A DNA stretch of 64,000 nt from Pseudopithomyces maydicus. Its lineage: Eukaryota > Ascomycota > Dothideomycetes > Pleosporales > Didymosphaeriaceae. How positions within the stretch are numbered: the stretch's first letter is position 1; each line of letters starts with the position of its first letter. The stretch is taken from NCBI GenBank assembly GCA_026873275.1, contig JANTUC010000018.1:62001-126000 (forward strand). Reading direction: 5' to 3'. Below the pieces are notes generated by a model. That model did not search any database and was not told where the DNA came from. It worked only from the letters and a program-made list of their open reading frames with translations. The translations under genes and the position numbers were made by a program. Of this stretch, positions 12,076-24,599 are shown one piece after another.

Positions 12076-12310
12076 CCCCCTCACCACGCCATCCATCTAT
12101 CCATCCATCCCCACACGCACGCCTCTCTCTTACCCTCGCATTCTGCTTCCCGTATCGCGTTCCCCCATGTCTTACTATATATACACACGAACTCACAACA
12201 AGCGTAGACAAGCGTAGGTAGGCTACTTGCACCCTTCACCTTATCGAAAAAGTAGTAAAGCGATTAATCTTGCACGTTGTGAACCAGGATATCCTTCGTA
12301 TTTTTACCAC

Positions 12311-12343
12311 ACGTACACACACACACATACACACACATACACA
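12311..12343. repeat. (AC)n-rich microsatellite
   Basis: Imperfect AC dinucleotide run interrupted by AT steps. Confidence 0.8.
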
Positions 12344-12672
12344 GAGAGACATAACATACACTTTGAATGGTATTCCGATGGCTTCTTTCCTCTTTCCTCT
12401 TTACTCTGTTCCCCTCCTCCCCTCCTCTCGCCTGATTCCTCAATCCACACCACCCTAACCATACGATACCATCCCATCGATACATGCCACAAACAAAAGC
12501 CCAATCAAGTCGATCCAACCATCCATCCATCATCCATACATCCAGCCGATCAACTAGCCACCCACCCACCAATCCACCCAACCCAACCCAACCCTATGCA
12601 AATCAAACCCGCTCAAGTTGCCCCCAATACGCCAATCCAATAACATCCCTCATATCTTGCAAATGGTATACA

Positions 12673-12741
12673 ACGCTCACGGTGACAGACGCTCACGGTG
12701 ACCGACGCTCACGGTGACGCTCGCTCGCTCGCTCGCTCGCT
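12673..12741. repeat. Three 16-bp tandem units followed by (GCTC)n
   Basis: Three copies of ACGCTCACGGTGAC plus a two-base spacer are followed directly by about six GCTC units. The array ends about 10 bases from the stop codon of SWI1 and so lies in its 3' untranslated region. Confidence 0.85.
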
Positions 12742-12750
12742 CCACTCCCC

Positions 12751-15685
12751 TCAAGTCTCCGCCAGATACCCCAACCCGCAAAACTGGCGCAGCGCCCTCG
12801 CATCCAACTGATGCATCAGCAACGCGCCCAGCACCGTCTCCTTGCGCGGCAGAATCTCCGCCTTAACCTTCCACGTCGTGCCGCCGACATCGAGCTCCTC
12901 CATATCGTCATCCCAATCGTCGTCGTCGGCGTCGTCGTCGAAACCCGTGCCATTCGACTGCACCGTCTTGACGAGGGGTTCCGCGCCCTTTGATTTATCG
13001 CCGAGGCGCTTGATCATGGACAGCGCGCGGTTGACGATGAGCTGGTAGCCCTCCTTGTCCTGCTCCATTGGTTTGGGGCCGCGGTGGTTTGGCGGGGGCG
13101 GGGGCGGCTGCTGGGTTCGTGCGTCGAGGGAGCAGAGGGACATTGCGAATTTGAGGAGGCTGTTGGCCCAGCCGTCCTCTGCTTCGAGCCAGGATCGGCA
13201 GACGCCGCTTTCGGGGCCGGGGGCGAGGGAGGCGAGGATGTCCGCGGCGAGCATGCCTTGCATGAGGTATGGCTTTCGCAATTCGGCGATCCGCGCTTCG
13301 TAGGTTTGTGCGTGCTTGGGTTGCGTTTCGGCGAGCTCGTAGAGCTTCCCTTCGGTTCGGTCCGGCACGACGGATATGGCGAGGGCGAATGCCCTGGTCA
13401 GAAGGTCGTAAGGTGGGTCGGATGTTGCCTCGTTGATGAATATTTGCTTGTAATATGTCCGATTGGGGTCATCGATTGCGAGAAGCTTGGCCATGCTGTC
13501 AACTGCCGAAGGAAGGTAGCGATGAACTTTGGGGTGGTACGAGGTGAAACGCATTGGCATGGTAGGACGGGGGCCAGGTGCGAATGCACAGAGGAAGTGC
13601 AGTACGGCGTATGCATCTTCCCGTGAGGGCAGCGCAATCTTCGTACTGGTATTGGAGAGGAAAGTGATGATATCTTTCATGAAGTCCAAGGTGCGGATAT
13701 ATGACCTCAGGAACAGCATTCGAGTACCGACCAGTCGTATGGCATTAGACAAGAATCGGAGAACGGAGGGTGAAGAGAGGCGCTGGTGGTTGATCTCAAG
13801 GAATGATAGGTTTCGTATTATGGATGTTACAGCAAGCACCCGGTCCGCAGTCCGATCGAGGTCATATGCTTTGCTGCCGAATTCAGGGAGATCCTGGAGC
13901 GTATTAACTTCATCATGGCAGTGATGAAGGACATCCTCGTAGGTCATCAACTCGATAATGTCCGTGACTTCGGGGTTTTCGCTGCCGAGGATTTCGAGCT
14001 GATCTTCAGCGTACTCTGCCAGTACATCTATCAGATCATCGCATTGCTCCAGATCCAGTTGGAAGCTGTGCTCGTGTGTCAATTTAGATAGGGTGTCTAG
14101 CGCCAAGCGGGTCTCAGCATGCAGCGCAGAGCGAAGGCTCATGGTCAAAGCCCGTATATCGACGGCGCCCATCTCTCGCAGTTCTGGCATATTCGGCATC
14201 AAAGACAGTTTCTTGCCCACCTGCTCGATCAGCGCATCGGAGAAATGCAGTACGCCCCATGTGCCGTCAATGCTGCGCGTAGCAGGTAGATAGTATAGGC
14301 CGTCCTCTTCTTCTTTCACCGATATCCCAGTCTTGCTGGCGGCTGCCTTTGCCGCCGCATCGGGCTCTTGTTTGATGGGGGTTCCGCTCGGGGGCGCTGG
14401 CTCTGAGGCCGGAGCTGGGGTGCCTTCGAGGGGTCGGCTCATGCTCTTGCGGTGCTGACTAGCGACATCTGCCTGCGGTGTGCTTGAGCCGTTCGCCATA
14501 ACAGGGGTGGCATTGGCTTGTAGAGGAGTTGATTGCGGTTGCGGGACTGCTTGCTCCATCTGCTGCGGCTGCTGAATTCCCGCATCCGAAGGGCGCTGCG
14601 CTTGCTGCATGGCCTTATTTCTTTGCAATTGCTGCATGTATTCCTGCTGAGCAGCGGCCGCTGCCGGGTTTGGCGCACCGGGAACAGCAGGACGCGTGGG
14701 TGACATTGCCTGGCCCATTTGTCCCATCTGGCCTTGCTGTCCCATCATCTTCATTTGGTCGTGTTGCAGCTTTCGGAAGTACATTTGTTCGTAGAGTCCC
14801 AGGTTCTGCTCGAATATGTGCCGCAGCTCCTCTGCCGCTGTGGGGTATTGCTGCGGAGGAATTCCCAGATGCTGCGCAATCCGTGGCCATACGTTGTTCT
14901 GTGTAACGCTTCTCGAGCCCCTAAATTTGGCGACGATCTGATAGAGATTCGCAAGGTCAATTGTCCGTCCGGCGATCTGGGGCTGCGGGTTGAAGGGCCG
15001 GCGGTTCTGGATCATCAGGGACTGCACGTTCTTGAGGAAGGCCTGCGGGTTTCCTTGGACGTTCTGCACCTGGCCCTGCATCATGTGCGGCTGCATGCCG
15101 GGCTGGCGATTGGGTGGGCCGCCGGCCATCTGCGTTTGCTGGTGGCCTTGCAGGGCGGCCCTGTTGCTCGCGGCCAGATTGCCGAGCTGCTGCTGCTGCT
15201 GCGCCTGGGCCTGCAAGCGCATCGAGTACTGCCGTTGCGCCTCGAGCTGCTTGACCTGGAGGTTCTGGGACAGCTGTATGGGCTGGGCGGGCTGGACGGG
15301 GAACTGGCCGCCGGCGTTGGGGTCAAAGGACTGGCCCATGGGCGAGGGCTGGGCAAAGTTCATGGGCGACATCTGGGGCGCGTGGGGATTCTGGGCGGGC
15401 GAGGCCGTCTGCATGCGCTGCGGCGGCATCTGGCCCGGGCGGAAGTGCGAGTTCTGCATGGTGGGCGAGGGGTGTGGGCGAAGCCCTGCTGGAAGCCGAA
15501 CTGGGGCTGCTGGGATGGGGTCTGCGAGCGCGACATGGTGGCGCCGGTCGAGTCCCGCTTCTGGGGGATGGAGGACGGGATGGGATACTGCTGGCGCGCG
15601 CCGTTCATCTGGTTGGCCTGGATGGCGCTCGGGTCGATGAAGCTCGCCGGGTCGTACATGCCGTTCTGGGGGGTTGGAAGTCCAT
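12751..15685 (-). CDS. SWI1: SWI1-like ARID subunit of the SWI/SNF chromatin remodeller (two frame breaks)
   Basis: Residue numbers are for the repaired 978-residue frame starting at ATG 15685 (context GCCGCCATGG). The N-terminal third is rich in Gln, Pro and Met. An ARID DNA-binding domain lies at about 235-325 (DLANLYQIVAKFRGSRSV, then NNVWPRIAQHLGIPP). A Gln-rich linker follows, and the C-terminal half (from GLYYLPATRSIDGTWGVLHF on) matches the helical BAF250/Osa-type domain of the subunit. An acidic patch (DDDADDDDWDDDMEEL) lies near the end. The protein recruits the remodeller to promoters in the nucleus. Two runs are each one base short: four G at 15469-15472 and six G at 15668-15673. 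Repairing both gives a length divisible by three. The uninterrupted frame upstream to 15975 is Arg/Pro-rich shadow, not protein. Confidence 0.85.
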
Positions 15686-18149
15686 GGCGGCGCGCGGTCG
15701 ACGAGGACGGCCAGCGGAGGGCGGAGAGCGCAGAGGGCGGAGAGCGCAGAGCGCGACGGGCGCCGGAGCGAGCGACTCGGGTGGTGGCGAGGCGGCGAGG
15801 CGGCGCGAGGGCGCGGGGACATGCAATGGACCTGTGGACGATTAACACCTGGCCAGTGGGTTGTTGATGTCGGGTCGGGCTGGGCAGGCGCGCCCCCAGC
15901 ACGACGGCCATGGCGCCTTCCTGGGTCGCCCTCGAGGAAGGAGCGCAGTGAGCAGGAGGAGGCGGACGAGGGCAACCTACGCGTAGGACGGATGGGCGCT
16001 ACAGGCGGCTTTGCATCAGGCGCACGCGAGACGGTCCGTCTGGGATGCGGAACAGCAGCTTCACGTTACCGCACGCTCTCGGACGCGATTTGCGGCTATG
16101 CTATGGGGTGGAGAGAACAGACATTGAGCCTGGCGCTAACACTCCGTCGCGCTAAGGTCACGTGGCGCGCAGGAGCAGCACCACCAGCAGCAGCGACGAC
16201 GACGACGACGACCGCAAAAGACACCCAGCGCAGCAATTCGCGCCTCGACGATGGTAAACACAAACACGCAAGGCGTCTGCAGGAGCATCAGAACACGCGT
16301 TCGCGCGCGAGCCAGATGAGTGGCTGCGTTGCCGGATTCGCAAAGGCCTAGTCTAACTTAATCTTACCTGTCCGGGAGCCACGGGTCATGTCGCCGCTGT
16401 GTGACTATGCGAACACCTGCTCTCTCCACTTATTACATCACGGAACAATACACCAGACGTTGTGCTGTTATCTCTGCCCTCCCAGGCGCGGCCCAGACCG
16501 AGACCCTCTCCCTCCCGCCCCTCGGACCCTCCCCTCCGCCCACCACCACTTGCCCAACCCCTCCCCACGACCTGTCTGCCTGCCTGTGCAAGCAAAGCCC
16601 GCCGATGGACTGCTGCTGATCCTCCGTCCGTCTACCAAGGCCTCGTACGAGTTCTGGCTGGTACGCCGCTGCTATAGCCTCCCCTCAACCCTGCGAGCTA
16701 ACCTCGACGCCTCCCATGGCCGTCGTGGCATATGCATACTTGCTGCATCACTGGCGCCCGCGTCAGCCTGACACGTCGTGAACGCGCCCAAGCAACTCCT
16801 CGGTGAAACAATCCACGACGATATGCTACTGTATCCCTAACCCTCAGCCCAGTCACGATGCTGGCCGAGACATGGGTCGTTGTTTTCGAGCTGCTCATCA
16901 AACGACCGGGGTGCGTTCATTGGCCAGCGGCTCGACCGTCCCATCAGCGCGGTGCGGGGTGCCACTATCTTCAGTCCGCCCGAGTGGGTATTATTCCGGC
17001 ATGCATAACGCCTGACGAAGGGCCAATTTGTTGCGTCTGCTGTGCTCCTCGTTCGCGGTTCGGCATGCGGCGCCGCATGAGGTTGTGTGGCCCTTCCGCG
17101 AACTAGCGTCGCCGTGATTCAGGCACGAGCCGATCTCCTACCGGTACTCGTCATGAGCAGAGATGGAAAAAAAGCATATTTGCCTCCCGGGTCATTCGCT
17201 GTTGGGAATTCGCGTATCCACGTGGACACCACATGGCGACGTTTTGCGTACTTATCCCCGTGCGTGCCGGCGAAATGGGGGGGACAATTGCCCTTGGCGG
17301 GATTGGGGCCAGATGCATTCCATCAGGCTGGCCAGCTTGGCCACCTGCATTCCTTCCGTGCCAACAGCTACTACGGAAATGTCATCGTTGATACCTAGAG
17401 ACCTTGGCACCGCAGAACGTTCAAAACATGTGGCTTCTCAATACAGGGACCTTTGAACTTTTTCGACTTTGTAAACCGTGCGTGGAAACACTCCCAAATT
17501 GGCACCCGCGACTATGAAAGTTTTGCTCCATTGCCCACGACAAATATCGGGCCATCTATTCGTCCATACCTGCTGTTGGGGAGTTCCTTCCCATATGTTA
17601 TGGGAGTCGCTTCCATATGTCAAATGGGGAAGGTGCTAGGCTAGTACTATATAGGCATTCGCGCCACCTACGTAGAACCAATCATACTTCTGGGTGCCTA
17701 TATGCTACTCAGGTGCTTCTCAGCAGTACTCCCGTATGATTTTCCCTCTCAAAGACGTCTAGGGTTGAGGAGAAGAACATTTCCAGAAAAACAGCATGGC
17801 ATCTCCAAATTTTGACATGTTCAAAAGTGAACTCACTTCGAGAGCTTCCATGCGCTTGGATTAAGAACACCATGCGTCAGTACTGCATATCGATGCTGAT
17901 TCGCTGCACGGAGATTCAGCCTTGCACGCGGGGGCAGTGCTGCACATCGACACACTTCACTCGACCGGTGAGTTGGTAGACCTCATAATCAAGCAGACAA
18001 AAGAAAATAAACCTTGCTACATACATTTCACTTCAATACAACTGCATCCTGCACATCTTCTCATACAGCCATCTGAACTCCAATTCCTCGCCCCGTGCCC
18101 ACCCCACCACCTCCCTAGATCCATACATGCCCACCCTGCACCCCTCCCC
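15686..18149. other. Divergent intergenic region, no gene seen
   Basis: About 2.5 kb between the SWI1 start and the STAND-N gene. It contains a short CGA-type trinucleotide repeat at about 16192-16212. Open frames at 16388-16771, 17087-17398, 17163-17456 and 17922 onward lack splice signals or domain-like sequence. I cannot support a gene here. Confidence 0.45.
15718..15749. repeat. Perfect 16-bp tandem duplication just upstream of SWI1
   Basis: AGGGCGGAGAGCGCAG occurs twice without a gap, 33 bases upstream of the SWI1 start. On the gene strand it is a CT-rich tract, as often found next to fungal transcription starts. Confidence 0.8.
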
Positions 18150-20163
18150 ATGGCCGAAATAATCGGCCTCACCGCCTCCCTCATCACCCTCGCCGGCGTC
18201 GGCGCCAAACTAGCCTCCACCCTCCACTCCGCCACCTCGACCCTAACCTCCGCCTCGCACGAAGCGCGCCTCATCGCCGCCGACATATCCCTCTTCTCCA
18301 GCTCGCTGATCCAACTCAGCAAGACGCTCCCCATGGTCGCCACCTCCGCCTACACCGTCCCGCACGCCGCGAAGCTGCTCGAGATCACCGAGGTGCTGGT
18401 GCTGGCGTGCTCGTCGCTGGTCGACGAGTTGCAGCGGTACGTTGGGGATCCAGTGGTGCTGCGGATGAGGGGGGCGTGTGGAAGAGGGCGGTGGGGTGGC
18501 ATTTTCGGTGGTTTTTGCAGAGGGGGAAGGTTGAGTTTGTGAGGGGGTTGGTGGAGTCGTTTAAGGCGACGTTGGTGTTTTTGGTGGCGACGATGGATTT
18601 GGCGGTGGGAGTGGAGCAGGGGGCGGAGCAGGGGGTTAGGTGAGTTTTGCTGATTGATTTGATTTGATCTGGGTTGTTTTGATGGGGGGTTGGAAGTGGG
18701 GATTATATTGGAGGTTTGGAGTCTGACTTGTGAGTAGGGAAAGCTTGAAAATGCAGGTCGAAACGAATATGCGGTTTGCGGAGGATGCGAAGGCGAATTT
18801 GCTTCAGTGTCGGGAATTGAAGGGTGACCAAGAATTACCTGCCCTAGCTGACGGTATTGGATCGATTGAGACACCAGAGGATCCATCCAAACAGTCAGTT
18901 CAGATGCTCAAGATACCAGGTCGCTCACTCGTCCCTTATGAGCAAAACAGATCCTCGCTGGGTCAGGACATGGACTTTCATCAATTCAATAACGAAGACG
19001 ATGTGCTCCAGGTAGCGTGTCTGAACGATTGCTCCACAGAACTTGTCGAAATCCTGAAGGTTCAAGAAGATACCTTGGAAGTAGCTGAGGCTCTGCTCAG
19101 AACTTCTCCAGCTCCAACTTTCACCTGGGGATCGCCAAGAACAAGTCAGAGTCCGCGTGATAGCCCACGCGATGGGATATTGTCGAATGGGGAAGCTACG
19201 AGCCGGGAAACTGCAAGTGGGAAAACGGCGCGTGGGGAGTCGTCTGGAACAACAACCCAAGGTCTCGATGATCACCAAGATATCCAGCGCATGATCCAGA
19301 GAATCATACACGAAACGCTTTCCGCTCAGAGACACGGCTCTTCTACAGATTCAACCATCAAGTCGCAAGACCCCTCGGATTTTGTTAAACCCGTTGCACC
19401 GCCCTCGGGGACACTCCCATCAGACGAGCCCGCACGAGCACTGAACCGTACCCCTCTATCCAAATCCGATTCCAACCATCGAGAGACTCCGATGAATCCA
19501 GAAGCATCCCTACCACTAGCGGATGAAGACGGCAGTGAGCGGCTCACCAGACTCGAACGCACACTCCTCGCCGAAAGAGACGAACTAACCCGCCAGAACG
19601 CCATAAAGGCAGAACAAGACATGGCCGCCCGAATCCTCGAAGCCACAAACGCCGCCCGCGAAGAAGCCGAGAAGAAAGCCAAAGCCGCCGAGGAGCTTCG
19701 TGAAAAAGCCCTCGCCGAAGAAGAAGAGATCAGAAAGACGAAAGAAAACGCAGAATGGGAACGATTTGTGCAAAAGCAAAAGGCAGGGATGTCCATCAAA
19801 TTAAATGACCCTCTCGGCCGACAGTACAGCTTTCCATGGGAACGAGTGACTACGTGGGAAGGTATGGAGATAATGATCGAGCAGCATCTTGGACACCATT
19901 ATATCATTGGATCCCGTGTAAATAAGGGTCAGTATGTTATAGTTGGGGCGCAGGGAGAGACTATATCGCGTGAAAATTGGTATAATGTGGTGAAGCCTGG
20001 TATGGAAGTTACATTGCAGATGCGGTCGAGGCTAGTGCCTGCGCCCGAAACAGTTTTGCCTGATAAAAAGGAATCGACCAAAAGTGAAGCTACTGTAAAA
20101 GGCACTCGATTCAAAGCGTTAGGAAGACTTTTTGAGAGGAGGGCTATCAATTTAAATAGCTAG
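18150..20163 (+). CDS. STAND-type N-terminal helical domain plus C-terminal ubiquitin-like domain protein
   Basis: Three exons: 18150-18436, 18523-18639 and 18738-20163, with donors GTACGT and GTGAGT and acceptors GAG and TAG; phases agree and give 609 residues. Residues 1-150 (MAEIIGLTASLITLAGVGAK and following helices) look like the fungal N-terminal domain found at the front of NACHT/ankyrin STAND proteins. The middle is Ser/Thr-rich and disordered. A long Ala/Glu/Lys-rich coiled coil runs at about 460-530. A ubiquitin-like domain follows (about 535-595: IKLNDPLGRQYSFPWERVTT, then VIVGAQGETISRENWYNVVK). There is no NTPase domain, so this resembles an adaptor or signalling part of a fungal NLR-like system. 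Partners are unknown. Confidence 0.7.
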
Positions 20164-21200
20164 GAGTCCTCATTCAGTATAGGTCTGTTTGGGGCGTATG
20201 GAACAGTGATAATGGTAAAGTTATGTAAAGGTTGAGAAATGTGTTATACATTGCTTTTAAGGGAGAGGGAAGAGTATGTTACACTGAAACGATCAGACGT
20301 ATGTATCGTGGGTTTGCCGTTAGTAATGTGTAGCTCAGGTAGTCCTTGCTTTTCCAATAAGTTTTGAGTCCAGACCCTTTAATTTAAACATAGATCCTCC
20401 CATGGTCAGATTTTGACAGCTTTTACCACCCATTTACTTTGATGAATTCAATGTGTCTTAATTTCTCATGATTTAGTCTAATTAAAAAAAATTCCATGGG
20501 ATGGGTCCTATTCTTGTTGTTGAATGTAATATTCACGGGCGCTCCAACTACATGTGTCTCTCAGAAAATTAAGACCCTGCGTGGTAGATGATATTTACTG
20601 GTTCTTGTGTAGACAACGATAGAACATACGGCTATATACTATAATCGTCTCGTGAGCATAACGGGCACGGAGGAATAAATGAAAGACTGGTAAGGCATAA
20701 TCTCAATATAACAGGAATAGATTTTATTGGAAACAACTAGATGTATTATGTCAGGCTGACATCGCGTCCGCAAAACTGAGTGCAGATCCAAGAGAAGCTA
20801 TGTGCAAATTTCCCACAGATTCTCGATATGCACATGCATTCACCGGATTTGGTCCGACAGTATGGAGACGATTAGTTATATGCTTATCATCAAATCAGGG
20901 AGAACGGCGCTTAAAGCGGGAGGTGTGGGTGTCCACGGCAGGGGGTTTATGGACGCTCGGGTTGGCGCGCTTGTCGCGAACCCCGCTTGCGATTTCCACT
21001 TTGGCTGACCGGTTCTTTAGGTATATTGTCAGAGCGAAAGAGGTTGCAACAATCATGCAAAAAGTATTGGAATGCTTTAGAAACCTTGATGGAGCCAAAG
21101 GGTGCATGAAAACAAGAAGATATCAAGGGGTCTTCCCGGTATGCCTGGTCCACCTTGAGTAACAAAACTTTACTTCTTTCCACTATAGAACCACGCTATA
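20164..21200. other. Intergenic, no gene seen
   Basis: About 1 kb between two plus-strand STAND-N genes, AT-rich in its first half. Open frames at 20800-21162 and on the opposite strand have no recognisable features. Confidence 0.45.
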
Positions 21201-22657
21201 ATGGATCCACTGACTGCGCTTGGTGGTGTTGCTTCCATCATCCAAATCGCAAATTTCTCTCTGGTCCTATCGTCGGAGTTTAGGTCTTGCGTCCGCACTA
21301 TTAGACATGCGCCGCAGGAGCTTCATAATTTCCATGATGACCTCTTGCATTTCTCGACAAGCCTTCATATTTTTCATAAGACATCAGATACTTGCATAGC
21401 CAATATCGAGGATCCGAAAGAAAGGAAGTTGAAAAGACGATATATTGCAGGCGTCATCAAGGAATGTGACGCGGTGAAGGATGGGTTTAGCACGCTGCTT
21501 GAAAAGTTTTTGGGACAACCTGGGCAGCTTCATAGCATCTCCGGCCTTTTAGACAGGTTGAGGTGGTATTTCCAAAAGCCTATGGTAGCAGGATTGAAAC
21601 TGTCCCTCGAGTGTGCAAAATCTTCAATTATGCTGTTCATCGTGCTTCACATGTTTGAAGATCTACAGCGGAAAGTAAAACGATTGCAAGACGGATTGCT
21701 TGAGGTTCCAAAGGAGCTGAAAGAACAATTGTAAAGCATCATTTCAATCTAAATGATATGATACTCACTGACTCGTGTAAATAGACAATCTACAAAGCAG
21801 CAACTCAGGGAGCAAACCAAGGCCAAGCGGGTTACCCGCAAACGTTTCGTGGAACATCTCGGAACTTCTCAGCACTCCTCTGCAATATTGTATCCAGACA
21901 TTCACTTAATAATAGACGAGACACGGAAGATGGAGCTATATACATCAAAGCAGCTCCGAAAGGAAAACCGTAGGATTCGACATGAGCGGCCACCGACCAG
22001 ACAGCCGCGAAACTCCCAACAGCGGGGATCATCGCCAGACTCAGAGAATGCGGTAGAAGGGACCCGTGGGCCTCGTCCTTCACCCTCCAGTCCGAACAAT
22101 TCAGGTATCGCCGAAACAACACCGAGAGGGCGCGATTCTATAGATAGAGAAGACTTGCCTTCAGGCTCCCAGTTACGAAGTCAAGCATACAACGCTCTAT
22201 CAGAAGAGGCAAAAGGTAATCATAGCAGCCCACACAAATCTCCACCAGCCGAAACCATGCTAACTCGATGAAATCAGGCGTGCCACCCGAGCCATCGGAT
22301 ATATCAAGACCACGGACCTTTGGATCTATCATCCGTGACGACGGTAATGAGATCACGGAGACCTATGGAGAATGGAGACCACAGGCAACTCAAATAGTCT
22401 CCTATTCGACGGATTCATTCCATAGCGGGATCGATAAAGCCTTACTGTCTTTCCCCAAACCCAGGAAAGAAAAAGCGACGGCATCTAGAGAGAGCTCTAA
22501 TTCGAGAAGTTCTAGCCAGGTCCAGCGACAAGGTTTCGTAAAGACGGAGGTAGCTTCGATAGAGGAAAACCGACGACCCTCGATGACAGGACATAGTCCC
22601 TATCACGCGGTGCCGCCGTTTACCAATGAGGATTGGAAAGGTGTGCGTCGTGCATAG
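21201..22657 (+). CDS. Fungal STAND-N/prion-inhibitory-like helical domain protein
   Basis: Three exons: 21201-21730, 21785-22215 and 22278-22657. Intron 1 is 54 bases (donor GTAAAG, acceptor AATAG); intron 2 has donor GTAATC, branch GCTAAC and acceptor TCAG. Phases agree and the product is 446 residues. The N-terminal 175 residues (MDPLTALGGVASIIQIANFS and following amphipathic helices) resemble the helical front domain of fungal STAND and HET-linked proteins. The rest is basic, Ser/Arg-rich and probably disordered. No nucleotide-binding or repeat domain is present. It follows another STAND-N gene in the same orientation, so the two may be old relatives or act together. Confidence 0.65.
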
Positions 22658-22855
22658 TTGCCATGATTACCATGAGCAGAAGAGATGTGTAGTTGTTCCA
22701 TAGCTGGAGGTTCTCTTTAATTATATAGTAACCACAACCAAAGTTGTAGAACATCTAAACTTTGCTGATTATCAAAATAGATCGTCTCACTTCCATTCAT
22801 GCATATGACCCCCGCCGACAACAGGTACACCCCTCATCTATCCACCAGCCCCTAG

Positions 22856-24238
22856 CTAACCCTCACCTTCACCCAAACCCCCCAGCATACTCCCAATATC
22901 ACTCTTCTTCCCCTCCCTAATCCTCCTCTTCTTCCCCTCTCCACCCCCCACACCCGCTGCACCACCGCTACCTTCCAGCCCATGTTTCTCAGGTAGGACC
23001 GTGAATAGATCAGGCATTGCTTCGGCACCTCGTCTGCGTCTGAACCACAAGGGAAACGCGCTATACGAGAAGCTGCGTTCCTGTCCATAATGAACAGATA
23101 GGAAGGCTGGGTTTTTGAAGTCGCGGGACAGTGGTGTGTGTTCTGAGTCGTGTGGCAGGTCGTAGAGGAGTGTCATTTTTTCGTAGACTGCGTGGTGTGA
23201 GCGAAGCTTCGCATTTCGTCCCGTGGACGAAGCATCATTCAATGATCCACGATGCAAGAAAAAAGAAGCAAAGAAAGAAGAGACCGCGGGAATAGACATA
23301 GCCAACTCACCAGACGCCCTCCCCTCGACCAAACCTCATCCGGATCCCCCATCCCCCTCCCCACCCGCTCCTCCCCACCCTCCTCCCCCTACCCACAACC
23401 TCAAACGGCAACCCCAACCTCCCCACCCACCGCTCCGCATGCCCCCTCGACGGCACCGCCCTAAACGGCTCCACCGTGCACCACCTCAGCGCCGGAAACT
23501 CCTCCAAACACTTGAGCGTCGCCTGCAGCCCGGGCGCAAAATGATGCACGCCCACGACCCTCAGCTGCATGAATGCGTTCTTCTCGCGCACCGCACGCCC
23601 CCAGTCCCGCATACTCCTGTCGTCCAGATCCTGCGCGAAATTCCCATGGGGGTGCCGCAGCAGGAGGACGCCCAGGTGCTCGAGATGCGTGAGCGCCATC
23701 AGATGTGCGAAGCGCAGACACAAGCCCTGGATGTTGAGCGTGACGATGTGCGCGAAGGGGAGGGGGACCAGCCACTCGCTGATGGTGAAAAGTTCAAGCG
23801 CGTAGTCGCCGTGGCGGGCTGGGATGGGGATTTGGAAGTTGTGTGATAGTTCCTTCTCCTCTGGGAAGGCTTCTTGGAAGATCGACCAGGCGTTTGGGGT
23901 GAGCGTTTTCTGGCGTTGCAGGTGGGTGTAGATCATCTTGGAGAAGTGCCAGTCGGCGGATTGGAGGTCCGAGGGCGTGAAGGAGTCGATGTGCCAGGCG
24001 CAGGTGCGCATTGCGGTGTTGAAGAGGGAGGATGTGCCCGGGCCGGGATGTGTGTAGAGTTTTGGGTTTTGCTTGTGGCCGGTGCAGCGGTAGGGCACTT
24101 GGGTTTGGGATGTGTGAGTGAGGTCGATATGGGATGTGTGATTTGGGGGAACTTACAGGTTGAGACCATGGATGTCACGGGGACTTGGGTCTCTTCGTAG
24201 ACCTGCCCTGTTGCTTGGTCGTAGCCGCGGGCGGCCAT
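22856..24238 (-). CDS. Hypothetical fungal protein, three exons
   Basis: My model is exon 1 at 24238-24157 (donor GTAAGT), exon 2 at 24097-23393 and exon 3 at 23187-22856, giving 372 residues with matching phases. Exon 2 begins LPYRCTGHKQNPKLYT and contains LFTISEWLVPLPFAHIVTL, HLEHLGVLLLRHPHGNF and a leucine-rich tail, reminiscent of the fungal F-box-associated or 2EXR-type hypothetical proteins; I cannot name the family. Exon 3 begins VYEKMTLLYDLP and ends in a Gly/Lys/Arg-rich tail. The second intron is the uncertain part: 205 bases with a weak GTAGGG donor. An alternative donor, GTGAGT near 23307, fits the consensus better but not the phase. Confidence 0.5.
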
Positions 24239-24599
24239 GGTTGTTAATGGGGAATTATGTGGTATGTAGCGATAATACTTTGCGCTATTATGAGAGTGAT
24301 TAGATCCATTAAATCGTCAATAGGCCGGCGAGGCCGGAGAGACGGATCGGCGGAATGTGTCAGACCACAATGCGGTACATATATAACATTTGATATACCC
24401 CCGGGTAGGTCTGTTTGTTTCCTAAGGCAAACTTGTCGCTAAACACGTTCACGCCACTGCGAGGCCTAGACTAGACAGGAACCGAGCAAGCTCCCAATCC
24501 CACAGGAATAGTAGCAAACGCGTCGCGTCCACACGTGGAGGGCGGAATAAGCGGTGGTCCAAGCGCGTCATGACGTGAACACCAGCATGTAGTGCCGCC
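24239..24599. other. Divergent promoter region of the hypothetical gene and LIG1
   Basis: About 360 bases between divergent starts. It contains an MCB-type box (listed separately) and a TGACGT core near 24573. Confidence 0.5.
24518..24523. promoter_or_regulatory. MCB-type box (ACGCGT) upstream of DNA ligase I
   Basis: ACGCGT inside AAACGCGTCGCGTCC, about 80-140 bases before the two possible LIG1 starts. In yeasts this box binds MBF and drives G1/S expression of replication genes, including the DNA ligase gene CDC9. Its function here is inferred from position and gene identity. Confidence 0.5.

Larger units (their letters stand above)
10528..12750. other. Long gene-free spacer with simple repeats
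   Basis: About 2.2 kb between two genes. The second half is C-rich and full of simple repeats (listed separately). Open frames such as 11532-11867 are low-complexity Pro/Thr/Ser readings of these repeats and I do not call them genes. Confidence 0.5.

Noticed and set aside
11532..12643. Several Pro/Thr/Ser-rich frames
   Set aside because: They are translations of simple repeats on both strands.
15690..15975. In-frame upward extension of SWI1 to 15975
   Set aside because: It is Arg/Pro/Ala-rich shadow sequence. The natural SWI1 N-terminus is in another frame and starts at 15685 with a strong start context.
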